DNA of 64,000 nucleotides, taken from the NCBI RefSeq assembly GCF_950100655.1, contig NZ_CATNLY010000052.1:286001-350000 (forward strand). The letters run 5' to 3'. Shown here piece after piece: positions 39,110 through 49,464 of this stretch. Every line of letters starts with the position of its first letter. The first letter of the stretch is position 1. The notes under the pieces are model-generated. The model was given only the letters and a program-made list of their open reading frames with translations, was not told the origin of the DNA and searched no databases. Both the position numbers and the translations under genes were made by a program. This DNA comes from Pleomorphomonas sp. T1.2MG-36 (GTDB lineage: Bacteria > Pseudomonadota > Alphaproteobacteria > Rhizobiales > Pleomorphomonadaceae).

Positions 39110-39138
39110 AATTGCTCGTAATTAAATTGCGCGCAATT
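39110..39138. promoter_or_regulatory. Tandem OhrR operator boxes
   Basis: AATTGCGCGCAATT (39125-39138) is a perfect 14-bp palindrome. AATTGCTCGTAATT (39110-39123) is an imperfect copy immediately beside it. AATT-based palindromes are typical of OhrR sites. Both lie 37-65 bp before ohr and more than 115 bp before ohrR, so one set could control both genes. Confidence 0.7.
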
Positions 39139-39174
39139 AATATGGGCATCGGAACACAAACAGGCGAGGAAGCC

Positions 39175-39597
39175 ATGAACGTTCTCTATACCGCCCATGC
39201 CCACACGACCGGCGGCCGCACCGGCCATTCGGAGACCACCGACGGTCGCCTGAAGATCGACCTGTCGACCCCGAAGGAACTGGGCGGTGACAACGGCCAG
39301 GGCACCAACCCCGAGCAGCTGTTCGCAGCCGGTTATTCGGCCTGCTTCATGGGCGCGCTGAAGTTCGCGGCTTCCAAGGAAAAGGTATCCATTCCCGCCG
39401 ACGCGTCGATCGACGCCCACATCGGCATCGGCCCGCGCGAGGATGGCGGCGGCTTCGGCATCACCGCCAAGCTTGAGATCAAGGTGCCCGGCCTCGACCG
39501 CGCCGTCGTCGAGGATCTGGTCGCCAAGGCCGACATCGTCTGCCCCTACAGCCATGCGACGCGCGGCAACATCGAGAAAACGCTGGTCGTGCTCTGA
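39175..39597 (+). CDS. ohr: Organic hydroperoxide resistance protein Ohr
   Basis: 140 residues from the ATG at 39175 (GGCGAGGA upstream); the frame before it is not coding. Ohr is a thiol peroxidase that reduces organic and fatty-acid hydroperoxides. The two catalytic cysteines are C57 (in YSACFMGAL) and C123 (in [10 protein letters not shown]), each in its normal context. It is regulated by the divergent OhrR. Confidence 0.95.
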   Translation: MNVLYTAHAHTTGGRTGHSETTDGRLKIDLSTPKELGGDNGQGTNPEQLFAAGYSACFMGALKFAASKEKVSIPADASIDAHIGIGPREDGGGFGITAKLEIKVPGLDRAVVEDLVAKADIVCPYSHATRGNIEKTLVVL

Positions 39598-39641
39598 GGC
39601 GGGTTGCCCCTCCCCCGTCCCCCCTCCATGCCGACCAACGA

Positions 39642-39667
39642 CGCGCCGGGTGCCCCCACCCGGCGCG
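39642..39667 (+). terminator. Intrinsic terminator after ohr
   Basis: A perfect 11-bp stem with a CCCC loop, followed by TCGCCGTTTTC. It lies 44 bp after the ohr stop. Confidence 0.75.
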
Positions 39668-39773
39668 TCGCCGTTTTCTGCGATTGTTCAGCGCTTTCCA
39701 TACGTCAGGTTGCGACCTTGATCGTCGGGGAGGGCCAGCATAGGTTCGCCCGGTCTTTTCGGGGGAGAAGCTG

Positions 39774-40712
39774 ATGGCGGCACGCTTTGCCAGCATAGGC
39801 GAGTGCATGGTCGAACTGGCGCCGCAGGCGGACGGCCTTTATCGACGCGGTTTCGCCGGCGATACGCTCAACACCGCGTGGTATCTCCGGGCGCTGCTCG
39901 ATCGCCGCCGGACGCTCGTCAAATACGTCACCAACGTCGGCACCGACGCCCTGTCCGACGAGATGACCGGCTTCATCTCCGGTGCGGGCATCGACACCTC
40001 CGGCATCGAGCGGATCGCCGGCCGCACGGTCGGCCTCTACCTCATCACGCTGAACGGCGCCGAGCGGTCGTTCACCTATTGGCGCAACGAATCCGCCGCC
40101 AAGCTGCTCGCCTCGGTGGGCGCTCGCCTCGACGCGGCGCTCGCCGATGTCGACGTCGCCTATTTCTCCGGCATCACGCTGGCCATCCTGTCGCCGGAGC
40201 ATCGGCGCACGCTGTTCGCCTCGCTCGCCAAGGTGCGGGCGCGCGGCGGCGAGGTGGTGTTCGATCCCAATCTCCGCCCGCGCCTTTGGCCCGACCGCTC
40301 GACCATGGCGGCAGCGATCATCGAAGGCTATCGCGCCGCCACCATCGCGCTGCCGACCTCGCCCGACGATGCCGAGCTGTTCGGCGACGCCGATGCCGTG
40401 GGCACCGCCGACCGTATCGCCGCGCTGGGGGTGGAGGAGATCGTCGTCAAGGCCGGTGCCGATCCGACGCTGGTGCGGGCCGGCGGCCTCGACGCCTGGG
40501 TGGCAGCCGAACGCGTCGATCATCCGGTGGATACCACCGGCGCCGGCGACAGCTTCAACGCCGGCTACCTGACGGCCCGCCTTGCCGGCGGCCTCTCGCC
40601 GGCCGACGCGGTGCGGCGCGGCCACGCGGTAGCGGCGCGCGTGATCCAGGCGCGCGGGGCGCTGATCGACATGGGCCTCGTGGACGATCTGGCAATCGGC
40701 ACCGATGGTTGA
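39774..40712 (+). CDS. kdgK: 2-keto-3-deoxygluconate kinase (PfkB family)
   Basis: 312 residues of the PfkB/ribokinase family. The opening FASIGECMVELAP and the context AGDTLNTAWYLRALL match KDG kinases, which phosphorylate 2-keto-3-deoxygluconate on the way from hexuronates to pyruvate. The ATP and catalytic signature DTTGAGDSFNAGYL with its base Asp is near residue 260. No other hexuronate gene is nearby. Other sugar kinases of the family remain possible. Confidence 0.87.
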   Translation: MAARFASIGECMVELAPQADGLYRRGFAGDTLNTAWYLRALLDRRRTLVKYVTNVGTDALSDEMTGFISGAGIDTSGIERIAGRTVGLYLITLNGAERSFTYWRNESAAKLLASVGARLDAALADVDVAYFSGITLAILSPEHRRTLFASLAKVRARGGEVVFDPNLRPRLWPDRSTMAAAIIEGYRAATIALPTSPDDAELFGDADAVGTADRIAALGVEEIVVKAGADPTLVRAGGLDAWVAAERVDHPVDTTGAGDSFNAGYLTARLAGGLSPADAVRRGHAVAARVIQARGALIDMGLVDDLAIGTDG

Positions 40713-41116
40713 GCCATAGGCAGCTGCCTGTGAAATAGGCGCCGGACGATGGGAGTTCCCGTCTTCCGGCCGGGCTGCGGCCGCCCTCGCGGCTGGCACG
40801 CTTCCTGCTTTTTACAGAACCGAGTGGGCCGAGCACGGCGCACCTTCCAAGGGAACCGGCCCGCAACAGGGCCACGCGCACCATCGTCGTCGACATCGCC
40901 GCCTTTCCTTCCGGGCGCCGGTGCCGGCGACGAAGCGTTTCGGGCGGTACGTGGACAGCGGCTGAGAAAAAGCTGATTGTCGAACGCAGTATTCCGGCAA
41001 TGAAAATCCGGCTATGGACGGAGTTTGGCACGGCGGTTCTTCTGCCGGGGCGCCGCCTTTGAGATACTGGCACTCCATCGCCCGCCGTCGCCGACCGCAG
41101 ACGCCGCCAGACCAGG
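40713..41116. other. Gap between kdgK and cysG
   Basis: AGGCAGCTGCCT (40718-40729), a perfect 12-bp palindrome, lies just after the kdgK stop. The rest holds GC-rich minus-strand frames (for example 40555-41175) with Arg-rich, non-family translations. I see no promoter or riboswitch I can support. Confidence 0.4.
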
Positions 41117-42583
41117 ATGCCAAAGATGACCGAGCGCGACGCGCGCGCCCCGCTCCGCACCTTTCCCGCCCGCATGCAGCCGCTCGCCCGGCTGCCGCTG
41201 TTCGTCGACCTGACGGGGCGGCGCGTGGTGGTCGCGGGCGCCTCCGAGGCGGTGGCCTGGAAGGCGGAACTGTTTTCGGCGGCCGGCGGCGACGTTCAGG
41301 TGTTCGCCGAGGCGCCGGATGTGGATCTGGTGGCCGTGGTGGAGCGCGGCACGCCGCCGGGCCGCCTGACGCTCCATCGCCGCGCCTGGGTCGAGGCCGA
41401 TCTCGCCGGCAGCGTGCTGGCCGTGCTCGACAGCGGCGACCCCGCCGAGATCGCCGCGTTCCAGGTGGCCGGCCATGTCGCCGGGGCGCTGGTCAACGTC
41501 ATCGACAAGCCGGACGCCTGCGACGTGCTGTTCGGCTCCATCGTCAACCGCTCGCCGGTGGTGATCGGCATCTCCACCGATGGCGCGGCGCCGGTGCTGG
41601 GGCAGGCCATCCGCCGCCGCATCGAAACGCTGCTGCCCGCCACGCTGTCGGCCTGGGGCGCGCTGGCCGGCCGCATCCGCGACGCCGTCACCTCGCGCCT
41701 TTCGCCCGGCGTCCAGCGGCGTACCTTCTGGGAACGCTTCGCCGAGCGCGCCTTCGGGGCGGCGCCGGAAGAGGGCGATGCCGTCCGACTCATTGCCGAG
41801 GCGGCGGGCACGGCTCAAGCGGACGAACAGCCGGGACGGGTGATCCTGGTCGGCGCCGGCCCCGGCGAGCCGGAGCTGTTGACGCTGAAGGCGGTGCGGG
41901 CGCTGCAATCGGCCGACGTGGTGCTCTACGACGACCTCGTGTCGCCCGACGTGCTGGAGCTGGCCCGCCGCGAGGCGCGGCGCGTCGTCGTCGGCAAGCG
42001 CGGCGGCAAGGCGTCGTGCAAGCAGGAGGACATCAACGACCTGATGGTCGAACTGGCGCGGGCCGGCGAACGGGTCGTGCGCCTCAAGGCCGGCGATCCC
42101 ATGGTGTTCGGCCGAGCCGGCGAAGAGATCGAACGCCTGCGGGCCGAGGGCGTACCGGTCGAGGTGGTGCCCGGCATTTCGGCCGGCATCGCGCTTGCCG
42201 CCGCGCTTGGCGCCACGCTGACCCACCGCGACGCCGCCCATTCGCTGCGCTTCGTCACCGGTCACGCCAAGAGCGGCGAGCTCGACGAGGGGCTCGACTG
42301 GCGCGGCCTCGCCGATCCCGACACCACGCTGGTGGTCTACATGGGCGGCCGCACGGCCGGCCGGCTGGCCGAGCGGCTGATCGCCGAAGGGCTTTCGGGG
42401 GAAACGCCGGTGGTGTTCGGCTTCGGCGTCGGCCAGCGCGGACAGAGGCTCGAGCGCCATCGCCTCGCCGACCTCGTCACGCTCGGCTCGGTGCCCACCG
42501 ACCAGCCGCTGGTGATCGGCATCGGCAAGGTGTTCGCGGCGGTTGCCGCCGATGTTCCGGCCGAGACCGCATCGGTATCGTGA
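41117..42583 (+). CDS. cysG: Siroheme synthase CysG (fused three-activity enzyme)
   Basis: 488 residues (an ATG at 41126 has better ribosome-site spacing). The N-terminal domain acts as precorrin-2 dehydrogenase and sirohydrochlorin ferrochelatase; the C-terminal domain methylates uroporphyrinogen III. Together they make siroheme for sulfite and nitrite reductases. The dehydrogenase fold is visible (GRRVVVAGASEAVAWKAELF), although its glycine-rich loop reads AGAS instead of the usual GGG. SIVNRSPVVIGISTDGAAPV follows near residue 140. The methyltransferase domain begins about residue 240 (GRVILVGAGPGEPELLTL) and includes RLKAGDPMVFGRAGEE. Confidence 0.93.
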   Translation: MPKMTERDARAPLRTFPARMQPLARLPLFVDLTGRRVVVAGASEAVAWKAELFSAAGGDVQVFAEAPDVDLVAVVERGTPPGRLTLHRRAWVEADLAGSVLAVLDSGDPAEIAAFQVAGHVAGALVNVIDKPDACDVLFGSIVNRSPVVIGISTDGAAPVLGQAIRRRIETLLPATLSAWGALAGRIRDAVTSRLSPGVQRRTFWERFAERAFGAAPEEGDAVRLIAEAAGTAQADEQPGRVILVGAGPGEPELLTLKAVRALQSADVVLYDDLVSPDVLELARREARRVVVGKRGGKASCKQEDINDLMVELARAGERVVRLKAGDPMVFGRAGEEIERLRAEGVPVEVVPGISAGIALAAALGATLTHRDAAHSLRFVTGHAKSGELDEGLDWRGLADPDTTLVVYMGGRTAGRLAERLIAEGLSGETPVVFGFGVGQRGQRLERHRLADLVTLGSVPTDQPLVIGIGKVFAAVAADVPAETASVS

Positions 42584-42655
42584 ACCGTTGTTTTTCATGG
42601 CCTTGCCACCGTCCGGAGTGCTAGGAAGCATTCGCATTTTCTACGGACGGATGGC

Positions 42656-43696
42656 ATGGACAAGACGATTGTGACCATTCCTGGCGACATGCCGGGTCTC
42701 AGCTACTCTCTGACGGTGCTGCGCTTTGCCGGCTCCGACCCCCAGGCGCCGAAGGCCTATCTGCAGGCGGCGCTGCATGGCAACGAACTGCCGGGCGTCG
42801 CGGCGCTGCACGTCCTCATTCCGAAGCTCAAGGCCGCCGAGGCCGAGGGGCGGCTCAAGGGCTCGGTCACCGTCGTGCCCTTCGCCAATCCGATCGGCCT
42901 CAACCAGTTCCAGTGGGACGACCACCAGGGCCGCTTCTTCTATGGCAGCCGCACCAACTTCAACCGCGCCTTCGCACTGATCGACCGGCCGGATCCGGCG
43001 CTGCTCTCGGTGCCGGACGACGTCTCCTGCGACCGCCGGCTGAAGGCGACGTTGCAGACGCTGGCGCTCGATGCCGACCTGGTGCTCGACCTCCACTGCG
43101 ACAACGAGGGGCCGAACTATCTCTACATGCCGGCCGAGCTGTGGCCGCACAGCGCCGACCTTGCCGCCGCGCTCGACTGCGGCGCCGTGCTGACCTTCGA
43201 GGGCGGCACCGACGCCTCCTTCGACGAGGCCGCCTTCCGGCCGCATCTTTCGTCCGGCAACTTCGAGCGCCGCGTGGTGGCGACGGTGGAGCTGAAGGGC
43301 GTCCACGACGTCGGGCCGGAGACGGCGCGGAAGGACGGCGATGGGCTCTATCGCTTCCTGGTCGGACGCGGAGTGATCGCCGACGCGGCGGCGGCGCCGG
43401 TCGGACCGTTCACCGGCAAGGGCGTGCCGCAGTCCTATGTCGAGATGGTGCGCGCCCCGGTCGGCGGCATGGCCTTCTTCCACGTGAAGCCGGGCGATGT
43501 GGTCAAGCCCGGACAGCTCGTCGCCGAGATGATCCCGGTTCCGGGCGATCCGCCGGTGCCGGTGCATGCCGTGGCGCCCGGCCTCGTGCTGACGCGGGTG
43601 CTCGCCCGCGCCGTTCGGGGGAGCGACGACCTCCTGAAGATCGTCGGCGACACGCGGTCGGTGACGGCCAAGGATGGTGGCGCGCTGGAGAGTTAG
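42656..43696 (+). CDS. Succinylglutamate desuccinylase/aspartoacylase family protein
   Basis: 346 residues. A zinc-dependent M14-like deacylase: the metal ligands appear in HGNELPG (about residue 42) and DLHCDNE (about 145), and the substrate-arginine region in YGSRTNFNRAF. The C-terminus has a biotinyl-like beta-domain (MAFFHVKPGDVVKPGQLVAE). Members cleave N-acyl amino acids or similar amides; the substrate here is unknown. It starts 72 bp after cysG on the same strand, without obvious functional link. Confidence 0.85.
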   Translation: MDKTIVTIPGDMPGLSYSLTVLRFAGSDPQAPKAYLQAALHGNELPGVAALHVLIPKLKAAEAEGRLKGSVTVVPFANPIGLNQFQWDDHQGRFFYGSRTNFNRAFALIDRPDPALLSVPDDVSCDRRLKATLQTLALDADLVLDLHCDNEGPNYLYMPAELWPHSADLAAALDCGAVLTFEGGTDASFDEAAFRPHLSSGNFERRVVATVELKGVHDVGPETARKDGDGLYRFLVGRGVIADAAAAPVGPFTGKGVPQSYVEMVRAPVGGMAFFHVKPGDVVKPGQLVAEMIPVPGDPPVPVHAVAPGLVLTRVLARAVRGSDDLLKIVGDTRSVTAKDGGALES

Positions 43697-43798
43697 GCAC
43701 TCCTCGGCGCCACCTTACTCGATTGATCCCTTGGGGGCGCTTGCAATTGCCGGGCTTATCTGGTTAGGCCCGGTCTTCAGCCACGAGGGGACACCGCC

Positions 43799-44665
43799 AT
43801 GGTCGCACAGATTATCGATGGCTTTGCCATCGCCGCCGAGCTCCGTCAGGACATCGCCGTTCGCGCCGCCGAGATGAAAGCCAAGCATGGCGTCGTTCCC
43901 GGTCTCGCGGTGGTGCTGGTCGGCGAGGATCCGGCGAGCGGCGTCTACGTGCGCAACAAGCTGAAGGCCACCGCCGAGTGCGGCCTGAAGAGCTTCGAGC
44001 ACATCCTGCCGGCCGACACCTCGGAGGCCGACCTCCTGGCGCTGGTCGAGAGGCTCAACGCCGATCCGGCGGTGCACGGCATCCTGGTGCAGCTGCCGCT
44101 GCCCGAGCAGATCGACGCCGACAAGGTGCTCGGCCTGATCGACCCCGACAAGGATGTCGACGGCTTCCACCCCGTCAATGCCGGCCGTCTCTCCATCGGC
44201 CTGCCGGGCTTCGTGCCCTGCACGCCGCGCGGCTCGCAGATCCTGATCGACCGCATACTGCCCAACCTCGCCGGCAAGCATGCCGTGGTGATCGGTCGCT
44301 CCAACATCGTCGGCAAGCCGATGGCGCAGTTGCTCCTGCAGAAGAACGCCACGGTGACCATCGCCCACTCCAAGACTGCCGACCTGCCGGCGCTTTGCCG
44401 CACCGCCGACGTGCTGGTGGCCGCCGTCGGCCGTCCGCTGATGGTGAAGGGCGATTGGGTGAAGCCGGGCGCCGTGGTGATCGACGTCGGCATCAACCGC
44501 ATCGAGGTGGACGGCAAGGGCAAGCTGGTGGGCGATGTCGACTTCGCGTCGGCCGCTGAAGTCGCCGGCCACATCACGCCGGTGCCGAAGGGCGTCGGCC
44601 CCATGACCATCGCCTGCCTGATGCTGAACACGCTGGACTCGGCCGCTCGCCGTATTGCTGGTTAA
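43799..44665 (+). CDS. folD: Methylenetetrahydrofolate dehydrogenase/cyclohydrolase FolD
   Basis: 288 residues. The bifunctional enzyme interconverts methylene-, methenyl- and formyl-tetrahydrofolate for one-carbon metabolism. The family signatures are complete: [17 protein letters not shown] (the catalytic Lys with its Tyr), [27 protein letters not shown] and the NADP-binding [16 protein letters not shown], ending in the [12 protein letters not shown] motif. It converges on the next gene with a 4-bp overlap of stop codons. Confidence 0.97.
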   Translation: MVAQIIDGFAIAAELRQDIAVRAAEMKAKHGVVPGLAVVLVGEDPASGVYVRNKLKATAECGLKSFEHILPADTSEADLLALVERLNADPAVHGILVQLPLPEQIDADKVLGLIDPDKDVDGFHPVNAGRLSIGLPGFVPCTPRGSQILIDRILPNLAGKHAVVIGRSNIVGKPMAQLLLQKNATVTIAHSKTADLPALCRTADVLVAAVGRPLMVKGDWVKPGAVVIDVGINRIEVDGKGKLVGDVDFASAAEVAGHITPVPKGVGPMTIACLMLNTLDSAARRIAG

Positions 44666-45867
44666 GCCGCGTCCAGCCAATTGACAATGCCGCTGGCCGC
44701 CGCGCGGCCGGTGGCAAAGCAGCCGGTGAGGAGGTAGCCGCCGGTCGGCGCCTCCCAGTCCAGCATTTCGCCGGCAACGAAGACGCCCGGCCGTGCCTTG
44801 AGCATGAAGCGGTCGTCGATGGCCGAAAAGCGGACGCCGCCGGCCGACGAGATCGCCTCCTCGATCGGCCGGATGCGGGCAAGCGGGATTGGCAATGCCT
44901 TGAGGCGCGCCGCCAGCCTCACCGGATCGCGCCGCTCCTCTTCCGTTGAAAACAGCCAGGCCAGCCCCGCCTTGACGCCGTCGAGGCCGGCACCCTTCCT
45001 CAGGCGATTGCTGAACGACGCCTTGGCGTCCTGCCGGCCGAGGTCGCGGGCGAGGCGCTCGGCGCTGCGGCCGGGCACGAGATCGATGACCATATCCGCC
45101 TTGCCGTCGCGGTCGAGCCGGTCGCGCAGGGCAGCCGAGTGGACGTAGACGAGGCTGCCCTCGATGCCGTGGCGGGAGACGACGAACTCGCCCGGCGTGG
45201 TGCCGGCGTCCGACGTCGCAGTCACGGACTTGACCGGGGCGCCGGCAAAGCGCTCGATGAACGGCGCATCCCACTCGACGTCGAAGCCGGCATTGGCCGG
45301 CCTGAAGTCGGCGATATCGACGCCGATTGCCCGGAAGGGTGCCACCCAGGCCGCGTTGGAGCCGAGGCGCGGCCAGGAGGCGCCGCCGAGGGCGAACAGC
45401 GTGGCATCGGCGGCGACCTCGACCGCGCCGTCCGGCGTCTCGAACGTCAGCCCTTTGTCGGAGAAGCCGGTCCAGCGGTGGCGCGTCTTCACTGCGACGC
45501 CATCGGCGGCGAGCCGCCTCAGCCAGGCGCGCAGCAGCGGCGAAGCCTTCATCGCCTTGGGGAACACCCGGCCGGACGAGCCGACGAAGCAGTCGGCGCC
45601 GAGCGCATTGGCCCAGGCGACGAGCGCGTCGGGCCGGAAGGCGTCGAGCGCGGCGAGAAGGGCGGGCGCGGCCGGTCGATAGCGCGCCACGAAGCGCTCC
45701 CAGGGCTCGGAATGGGTGAGGTTGAGGCCGCTCTTGCCGGCCAGGAGCAATTTTCGCGCAAGGCTCGGCATGCCATCGTAGACGGTGACGCGGCAACCGG
45801 CGCCCGCCAGAACTTCCGCCGCCATCAGCCCGGCCGGTCCGCCACCGACGATCGCTACATTAACCAT
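44662..45867 (-). CDS. FAD-dependent oxidoreductase of the BaiN/HI0933-like family
   Basis: 401 residues. A flavoprotein with an N-terminal dinucleotide fold ([21 protein letters not shown]) and the [15 protein letters not shown] element of the HI0933/YhiN family (TIGR03862-like subgroup). A second nucleotide-related motif ends the protein ([20 protein letters not shown]). The reaction is not established for this subgroup. Monocistronic and convergent with folD. Confidence 0.88.
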   Translation of the reverse strand: MVNVAIVGGGPAGLMAAEVLAGAGCRVTVYDGMPSLARKLLLAGKSGLNLTHSEPWERFVARYRPAAPALLAALDAFRPDALVAWANALGADCFVGSSGRVFPKAMKASPLLRAWLRRLAADGVAVKTRHRWTGFSDKGLTFETPDGAVEVAADATLFALGGASWPRLGSNAAWVAPFRAIGVDIADFRPANAGFDVEWDAPFIERFAGAPVKSVTATSDAGTTPGEFVVSRHGIEGSLVYVHSAALRDRLDRDGKADMVIDLVPGRSAERLARDLGRQDAKASFSNRLRKGAGLDGVKAGLAWLFSTEEERRDPVRLAARLKALPIPLARIRPIEEAISSAGGVRFSAIDDRFMLKARPGVFVAGEMLDWEAPTGGYLLTGCFATGRAAASGIVNWLDAA

Positions 45868-46063
45868 GATCTCATTCGCCCAGGAACTATCGGCTCGCCA
45901 GCCGGTTTACAGCCTTATGCCAGCCCAAATTCGCAAATTACATCCCGAACCGTGCTTGTCTTCATGCGAGATGGCGCCTTCAGGGGCAACTGAAATCCCT
46001 TGGGACTGGCGCGGGTTTGGACAGCTGCACAATAGACATACTTCGCAAAGATACGTAGGCGCT

Positions 46064-46091
46064 TTGAGAAAGATGACTGGTCAGGTATAGT
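46064..46091 (+). promoter_or_regulatory. Sigma-70-like promoter of the double winged-helix gene
   Basis: TTGAGA and TATAGT with a 16-bp spacer, 39 bp before the ATG at 46130. It stands in an AT-richer divergent gap (45868-46129). Confidence 0.55.
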
Positions 46092-46129
46092 ACAAAAGTA
46101 TCATCGCCAGGTCGGTGGTCGGGGGCGCG

Positions 46130-46963
46130 ATGGGTGTATCCGAGGCACGAGCTGTCTACATTGAAGAGGCTAGCGCCCTATATCGGCACACCGGCCTCCT
46201 TAACAAAGCTGTCAACACCTTGCCGCGCCACGCCATTTTCGGCTGCGCCCTGCACATTCACGCTCGCCACCTCTTTGATCCCGCTTCCCCGCCCCCGACG
46301 CTCACCTGCCTTCAGAAGCTTTCGGCCGACTATCGCAGCGTCAGCCCCGGTCGTGTGGCGGCGCAGACGCTGCTGTTGCGCAAGCTCGGCTTCCTCGAAG
46401 CCAGGGCGGGCAGCGACCGCCGCCAGCGCCTTCTCCAGCCGACGGAGAAGATGGTGCGCGAGGATCACCGCTGGCTGATGGCGCAGCTTGCGCCGCTGGG
46501 TCCCCTGGGATTGTTCCACCTCACCGAGGACGAGCGCGCGACGCCGGAGTTCGTGCTGGCCTTCCGCTTCCATTGGGCGGTGGCTCCCGTCGAGGCAGCG
46601 GATTTTCTCGAGCGCCATCCCACCATCGCCTTTTTCGTCATGCGCGACGGCGGCTTTTCGATGCTGCTGGAGCTTTTGCGGGAATGGCAGAAGACAGGCT
46701 CCGCGCAGGTTGCCTTCGACGTGATGGAAACGGCCTCGGCCTTCTGCGTATCGAAGAGCCAGATCTGGAACCTGCTGCACGGTGCGGAGGCACAGGGGCT
46801 TTTGAACACCGAGGCGCCGGCCTGGCGACAGGTCAGCCTGTCCGACCGGTTGCTCGCCGATGTCGATGCCTGGTTCACCGAGATGACCATAGAACTTGCG
46901 GCCGTCGCGACGCGAACCCGTCTATTCTGGGTCGATCATCGGCAGAAGGTAATTCGAACATAA
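46130..46963 (+). CDS. Predicted regulator with two winged-helix domains
   Basis: 277 residues from the ATG at 46130 (GGGGG upstream). The N-terminal half contains a MarR-like helix-turn-helix and wing (CLQKLSADYRSVSPGRVAAQ, then a wing with GSDRRQRLLQPT, about 60-120). A second winged-helix lies near 205-245 (ASAFCVSKSQIWNLLHGAEA followed by a short wing). No ligand-binding domain is evident, and I do not recognise a named family. It has its own promoter and a textbook terminator. Confidence 0.72.
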   Translation: MGVSEARAVYIEEASALYRHTGLLNKAVNTLPRHAIFGCALHIHARHLFDPASPPPTLTCLQKLSADYRSVSPGRVAAQTLLLRKLGFLEARAGSDRRQRLLQPTEKMVREDHRWLMAQLAPLGPLGLFHLTEDERATPEFVLAFRFHWAVAPVEAADFLERHPTIAFFVMRDGGFSMLLELLREWQKTGSAQVAFDVMETASAFCVSKSQIWNLLHGAEAQGLLNTEAPAWRQVSLSDRLLADVDAWFTEMTIELAAVATRTRLFWVDHRQKVIRT

Positions 46964-46966
46964 AAT

Positions 46967-46997
46967 AAAAGCCGGAACAAAATTGTTCCGGCTTTTT
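46967..46997 (+). terminator. Intrinsic terminator, very strong
   Basis: AAAAGCCGGAACAA and its complement form a 14-bp inverted repeat with a minimal loop and a run of five T at the end. It begins 3 bp after the stop codon of the upstream gene. Confidence 0.92.
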
Positions 46998-47391
46998 CTA
47001 GAAAATATCGCTTCAATTACGATTTCTCGCTCGGGGCGTCTAGCTTTACGTAATGAAAATCGAACTTCCGTATCGTTCTTTTCTGTTTCGTTCGGCCTAG
47101 GGTGTTTCCTGAGCGTCTTTTATTTTACTGGGCCAGGAAAAATCTGCGCCCATAAATTCATCATGACTTAATCTTAGCAAAAGATGCCGTCCGAGACAAA
47201 AGGGAATCGCCCGGGCGTCTGTTATTTTTTGGATGTTTTTCCTATTAGGGATTATACGTGTAAGCCGGCTTGGGCGATGAAACGATGGATCTCCGGCCCT
47301 CCGCCCGGCTCGGCCGATTGCCCGTTGCCTCTTCGGGCGCGCCTGCTTCAATCGTTTCCTCGCCGCCGCAAATCTGCTAACGCCTGAGCCC
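46998..47391. other. AT-rich gap before the YgiQ-type gene
   Basis: About 394 bp with much lower GC than the rest of the window and no credible gene. A weak promoter-like pair (TTGGAT and TATACG, 18-bp spacer) lies near 47232-47261. The 62-codon frame at 46983-47171 starts inside the terminator and is rejected. Confidence 0.4.
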
Positions 47392-49449
47392 ATGATGGAA
47401 GCCGTAAAACCGATCTTTTCCCACAAGAAGTACTGGGCCGCCCGCTTCGGCAAGGCGCCGTTCCTACCGCAGAGCCGCGCCGAGATGGATGCGCTCGGCT
47501 GGGACAGCTGCGACGTGATCGTCGTCACGGGCGACGCCTATGTCGATCATCCCTCGTTCGGCATGGCGGTGATCGGCCGCCTGCTGGAGGCGCAGGGCTT
47601 CCGTGTCGGCATCATTTCCCAGCCAGACTGGCGCAATGCCGATGCCTTCAAGGCGCTCGGCAGGCCCAACCTGTTCTGGGGCGTGACCTCCGGCAACATG
47701 GATTCGATGGTCAACCGCTACACGTCCGACCGCCGCATCCGCCACAACGACAGCTATACGCCGGGCGGCGTCGGCGACAAGCGGCCGGACCGCGCCGTCA
47801 TCGTCTACTCGCAACGCTGCCGCGAAGCCTACAAGGACGTGCCGATCGTGCTCGGCGGCATCGAGGCCTCGCTCCGCCGCATCGCCCATTATGATTACTG
47901 GTCGGACAAGGTGCGCCGGTCGATCCTGGTCGACTCCAAGGCCGACATCCTGCTCTACGGCAACGCCGAACGGGCCATCGTCGAGGTGGCCCACCGCATC
48001 GCCAAGGGTGGCGATCCGCAGACCTTCGACGACATGCGCGGCGTGGCGCTGATGAAATCGGCCGTGCCCGAGGGATGGACGGAGGCGCGTGCCGACGACA
48101 TCGACAGCGCCGACGAGGGCGCCCGCCAGCTTGGGCCGGGCACGGTGCTGCGCCTTCCCGCCTTCGAGCAGGTCGAGGCCGATGCCGAGACCTATGCCCG
48201 CGCCTCCCGCGTGCTCCACCGCGAGAGCAACCCCGGCAACGCCCGGCCGCTCGTGCAGCGGCATGGCGACCGCGAGCTGTGGGTGACGCCGCCACCGATC
48301 CCGCTCACCACCGAGGAGATGGACGGCGTCTACGAGCTGCCCTACGCCCGCGGGCCGCACCCGTCCTATGGCGACGCCAAGATTCCCGCCTGGGAGATGA
48401 TCCGCTTTTCCGTCACCATCATGCGCGGCTGCTTCGGCGGCTGCTCCTTCTGCTCGATCACCGAGCACGAGGGCAGGGTGATCCAGAGCCGGTCGGAAGG
48501 GTCGATCCTCCAGGAGATCGAGCATATCCGCGACAAGACCGAGGGCTTCACCGGCATCATCTCCGACATCGGCGGTCCCACCGCCAACATGTACCGGATC
48601 GGCTGCAAGGATCCGAAGATCGAGAGCGCCTGTCGCAAGCCGTCCTGCGTCTATCCCGACATCTGTCCCAACCTCAACACCAGCCACGAGGCGCTGATCC
48701 AGCTCTATCGCAAGGTCAGGGCGGTGCCGGGCGTCAAGAAGGTGATGGTCGCCTCCGGCGTGCGCTACGACCTCGCCGTCAAGAGCCCGACCTACATCAA
48801 GGAGCTGGTGCGCCACCACGTCGGCGGCTACCTGAAGATCGCGCCCGAGCACACCGAGGAGGGCCCGCTCTCCAAGATGATGAAGCCGGGCATCGGCGCC
48901 TACGACCGCTTCAAGCAGCTGTTCGACGCGGCAGCGGCAGAGGCGGGCAAGAAATACTTCCTGATCCCCTATTTCATCGCCGCCCATCCCGGCACATCGG
49001 ACGAGGACATGATGAACCTCGCCCTGTGGCTGAAGAAGAACGGCTACCGTGCCGACCAGGTGCAGACCTTCCTGCCGTCGCCGATGGCGCTGTCCACGGC
49101 CATGTACCACTCGGGCGTCAACCCGCTGAAGGCGGTGAGGCGCGGCGGTTCGGAGCGGGTGGAGACGGTGAAGGGCCTCAGGCAGCGCCGTCTGCACAAG
49201 GCCTTCCTGCGCTACCACGACCCGGAGAACTGGCCGCTCCTGCGCGACGCGCTGAAGGCGATGGGGCGCGCCGACCTGATCGGCAACGGCAAGCACCACC
49301 TAATCCCCAACTTCCAGCCGGCCGGCACGGGCCTCGGCGGCGAGGGGCGGCGCACGGGCGCCAAGAATGGAGCGCAGAAGTTCCTGACCAAGGGAACGTT
49401 CGGCAAGCCAGCGAGCGGCGGGCCGGCGCGAAAGCCTAGGGTTCGGTAG
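47392..49449 (+). CDS. YgiQ-family radical SAM protein
   Basis: 685 residues (ATG codons at 47392 and 47395). A radical S-adenosylmethionine enzyme: the iron-sulfur ligands are C347, C351 and C354 in [10 protein letters not shown], within a TIM-barrel half that continues to about residue 600. The N-terminal 330 residues are the UPF0313 domain, with the opening [20 protein letters not shown]. The C-terminal 60 residues are basic and disordered. The reaction is unknown. It stands alone, followed by the palindromic element at 49465. Confidence 0.92.
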   Translation: MMEAVKPIFSHKKYWAARFGKAPFLPQSRAEMDALGWDSCDVIVVTGDAYVDHPSFGMAVIGRLLEAQGFRVGIISQPDWRNADAFKALGRPNLFWGVTSGNMDSMVNRYTSDRRIRHNDSYTPGGVGDKRPDRAVIVYSQRCREAYKDVPIVLGGIEASLRRIAHYDYWSDKVRRSILVDSKADILLYGNAERAIVEVAHRIAKGGDPQTFDDMRGVALMKSAVPEGWTEARADDIDSADEGARQLGPGTVLRLPAFEQVEADAETYARASRVLHRESNPGNARPLVQRHGDRELWVTPPPIPLTTEEMDGVYELPYARGPHPSYGDAKIPAWEMIRFSVTIMRGCFGGCSFCSITEHEGRVIQSRSEGSILQEIEHIRDKTEGFTGIISDIGGPTANMYRIGCKDPKIESACRKPSCVYPDICPNLNTSHEALIQLYRKVRAVPGVKKVMVASGVRYDLAVKSPTYIKELVRHHVGGYLKIAPEHTEEGPLSKMMKPGIGAYDRFKQLFDAAAAEAGKKYFLIPYFIAAHPGTSDEDMMNLALWLKKNGYRADQVQTFLPSPMALSTAMYHSGVNPLKAVRRGGSERVETVKGLRQRRLHKAFLRYHDPENWPLLRDALKAMGRADLIGNGKHHLIPNFQPAGTGLGGEGRRTGAKNGAQKFLTKGTFGKPASGGPARKPRVR

Positions 49450-49464
49450 GGGCTTATCGGCACC

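Noticed and set aside
40713..41116. Possible cobalamin-type riboswitch before cysG
   Set aside because: Several GC-rich stems but none of the conserved riboswitch core words could be found.
40555..41175. 206-residue minus-strand frame between kdgK and cysG, with GGAAGGAAAGG before an internal ATG
   Set aside because: The translation is Arg-rich without domain and overlaps kdgK; the purine stretch alone is not enough.
46983..47171. 62-residue hydrophobic frame
   Set aside because: It begins inside the strong terminator at 46967-46997 and has no ribosome site.
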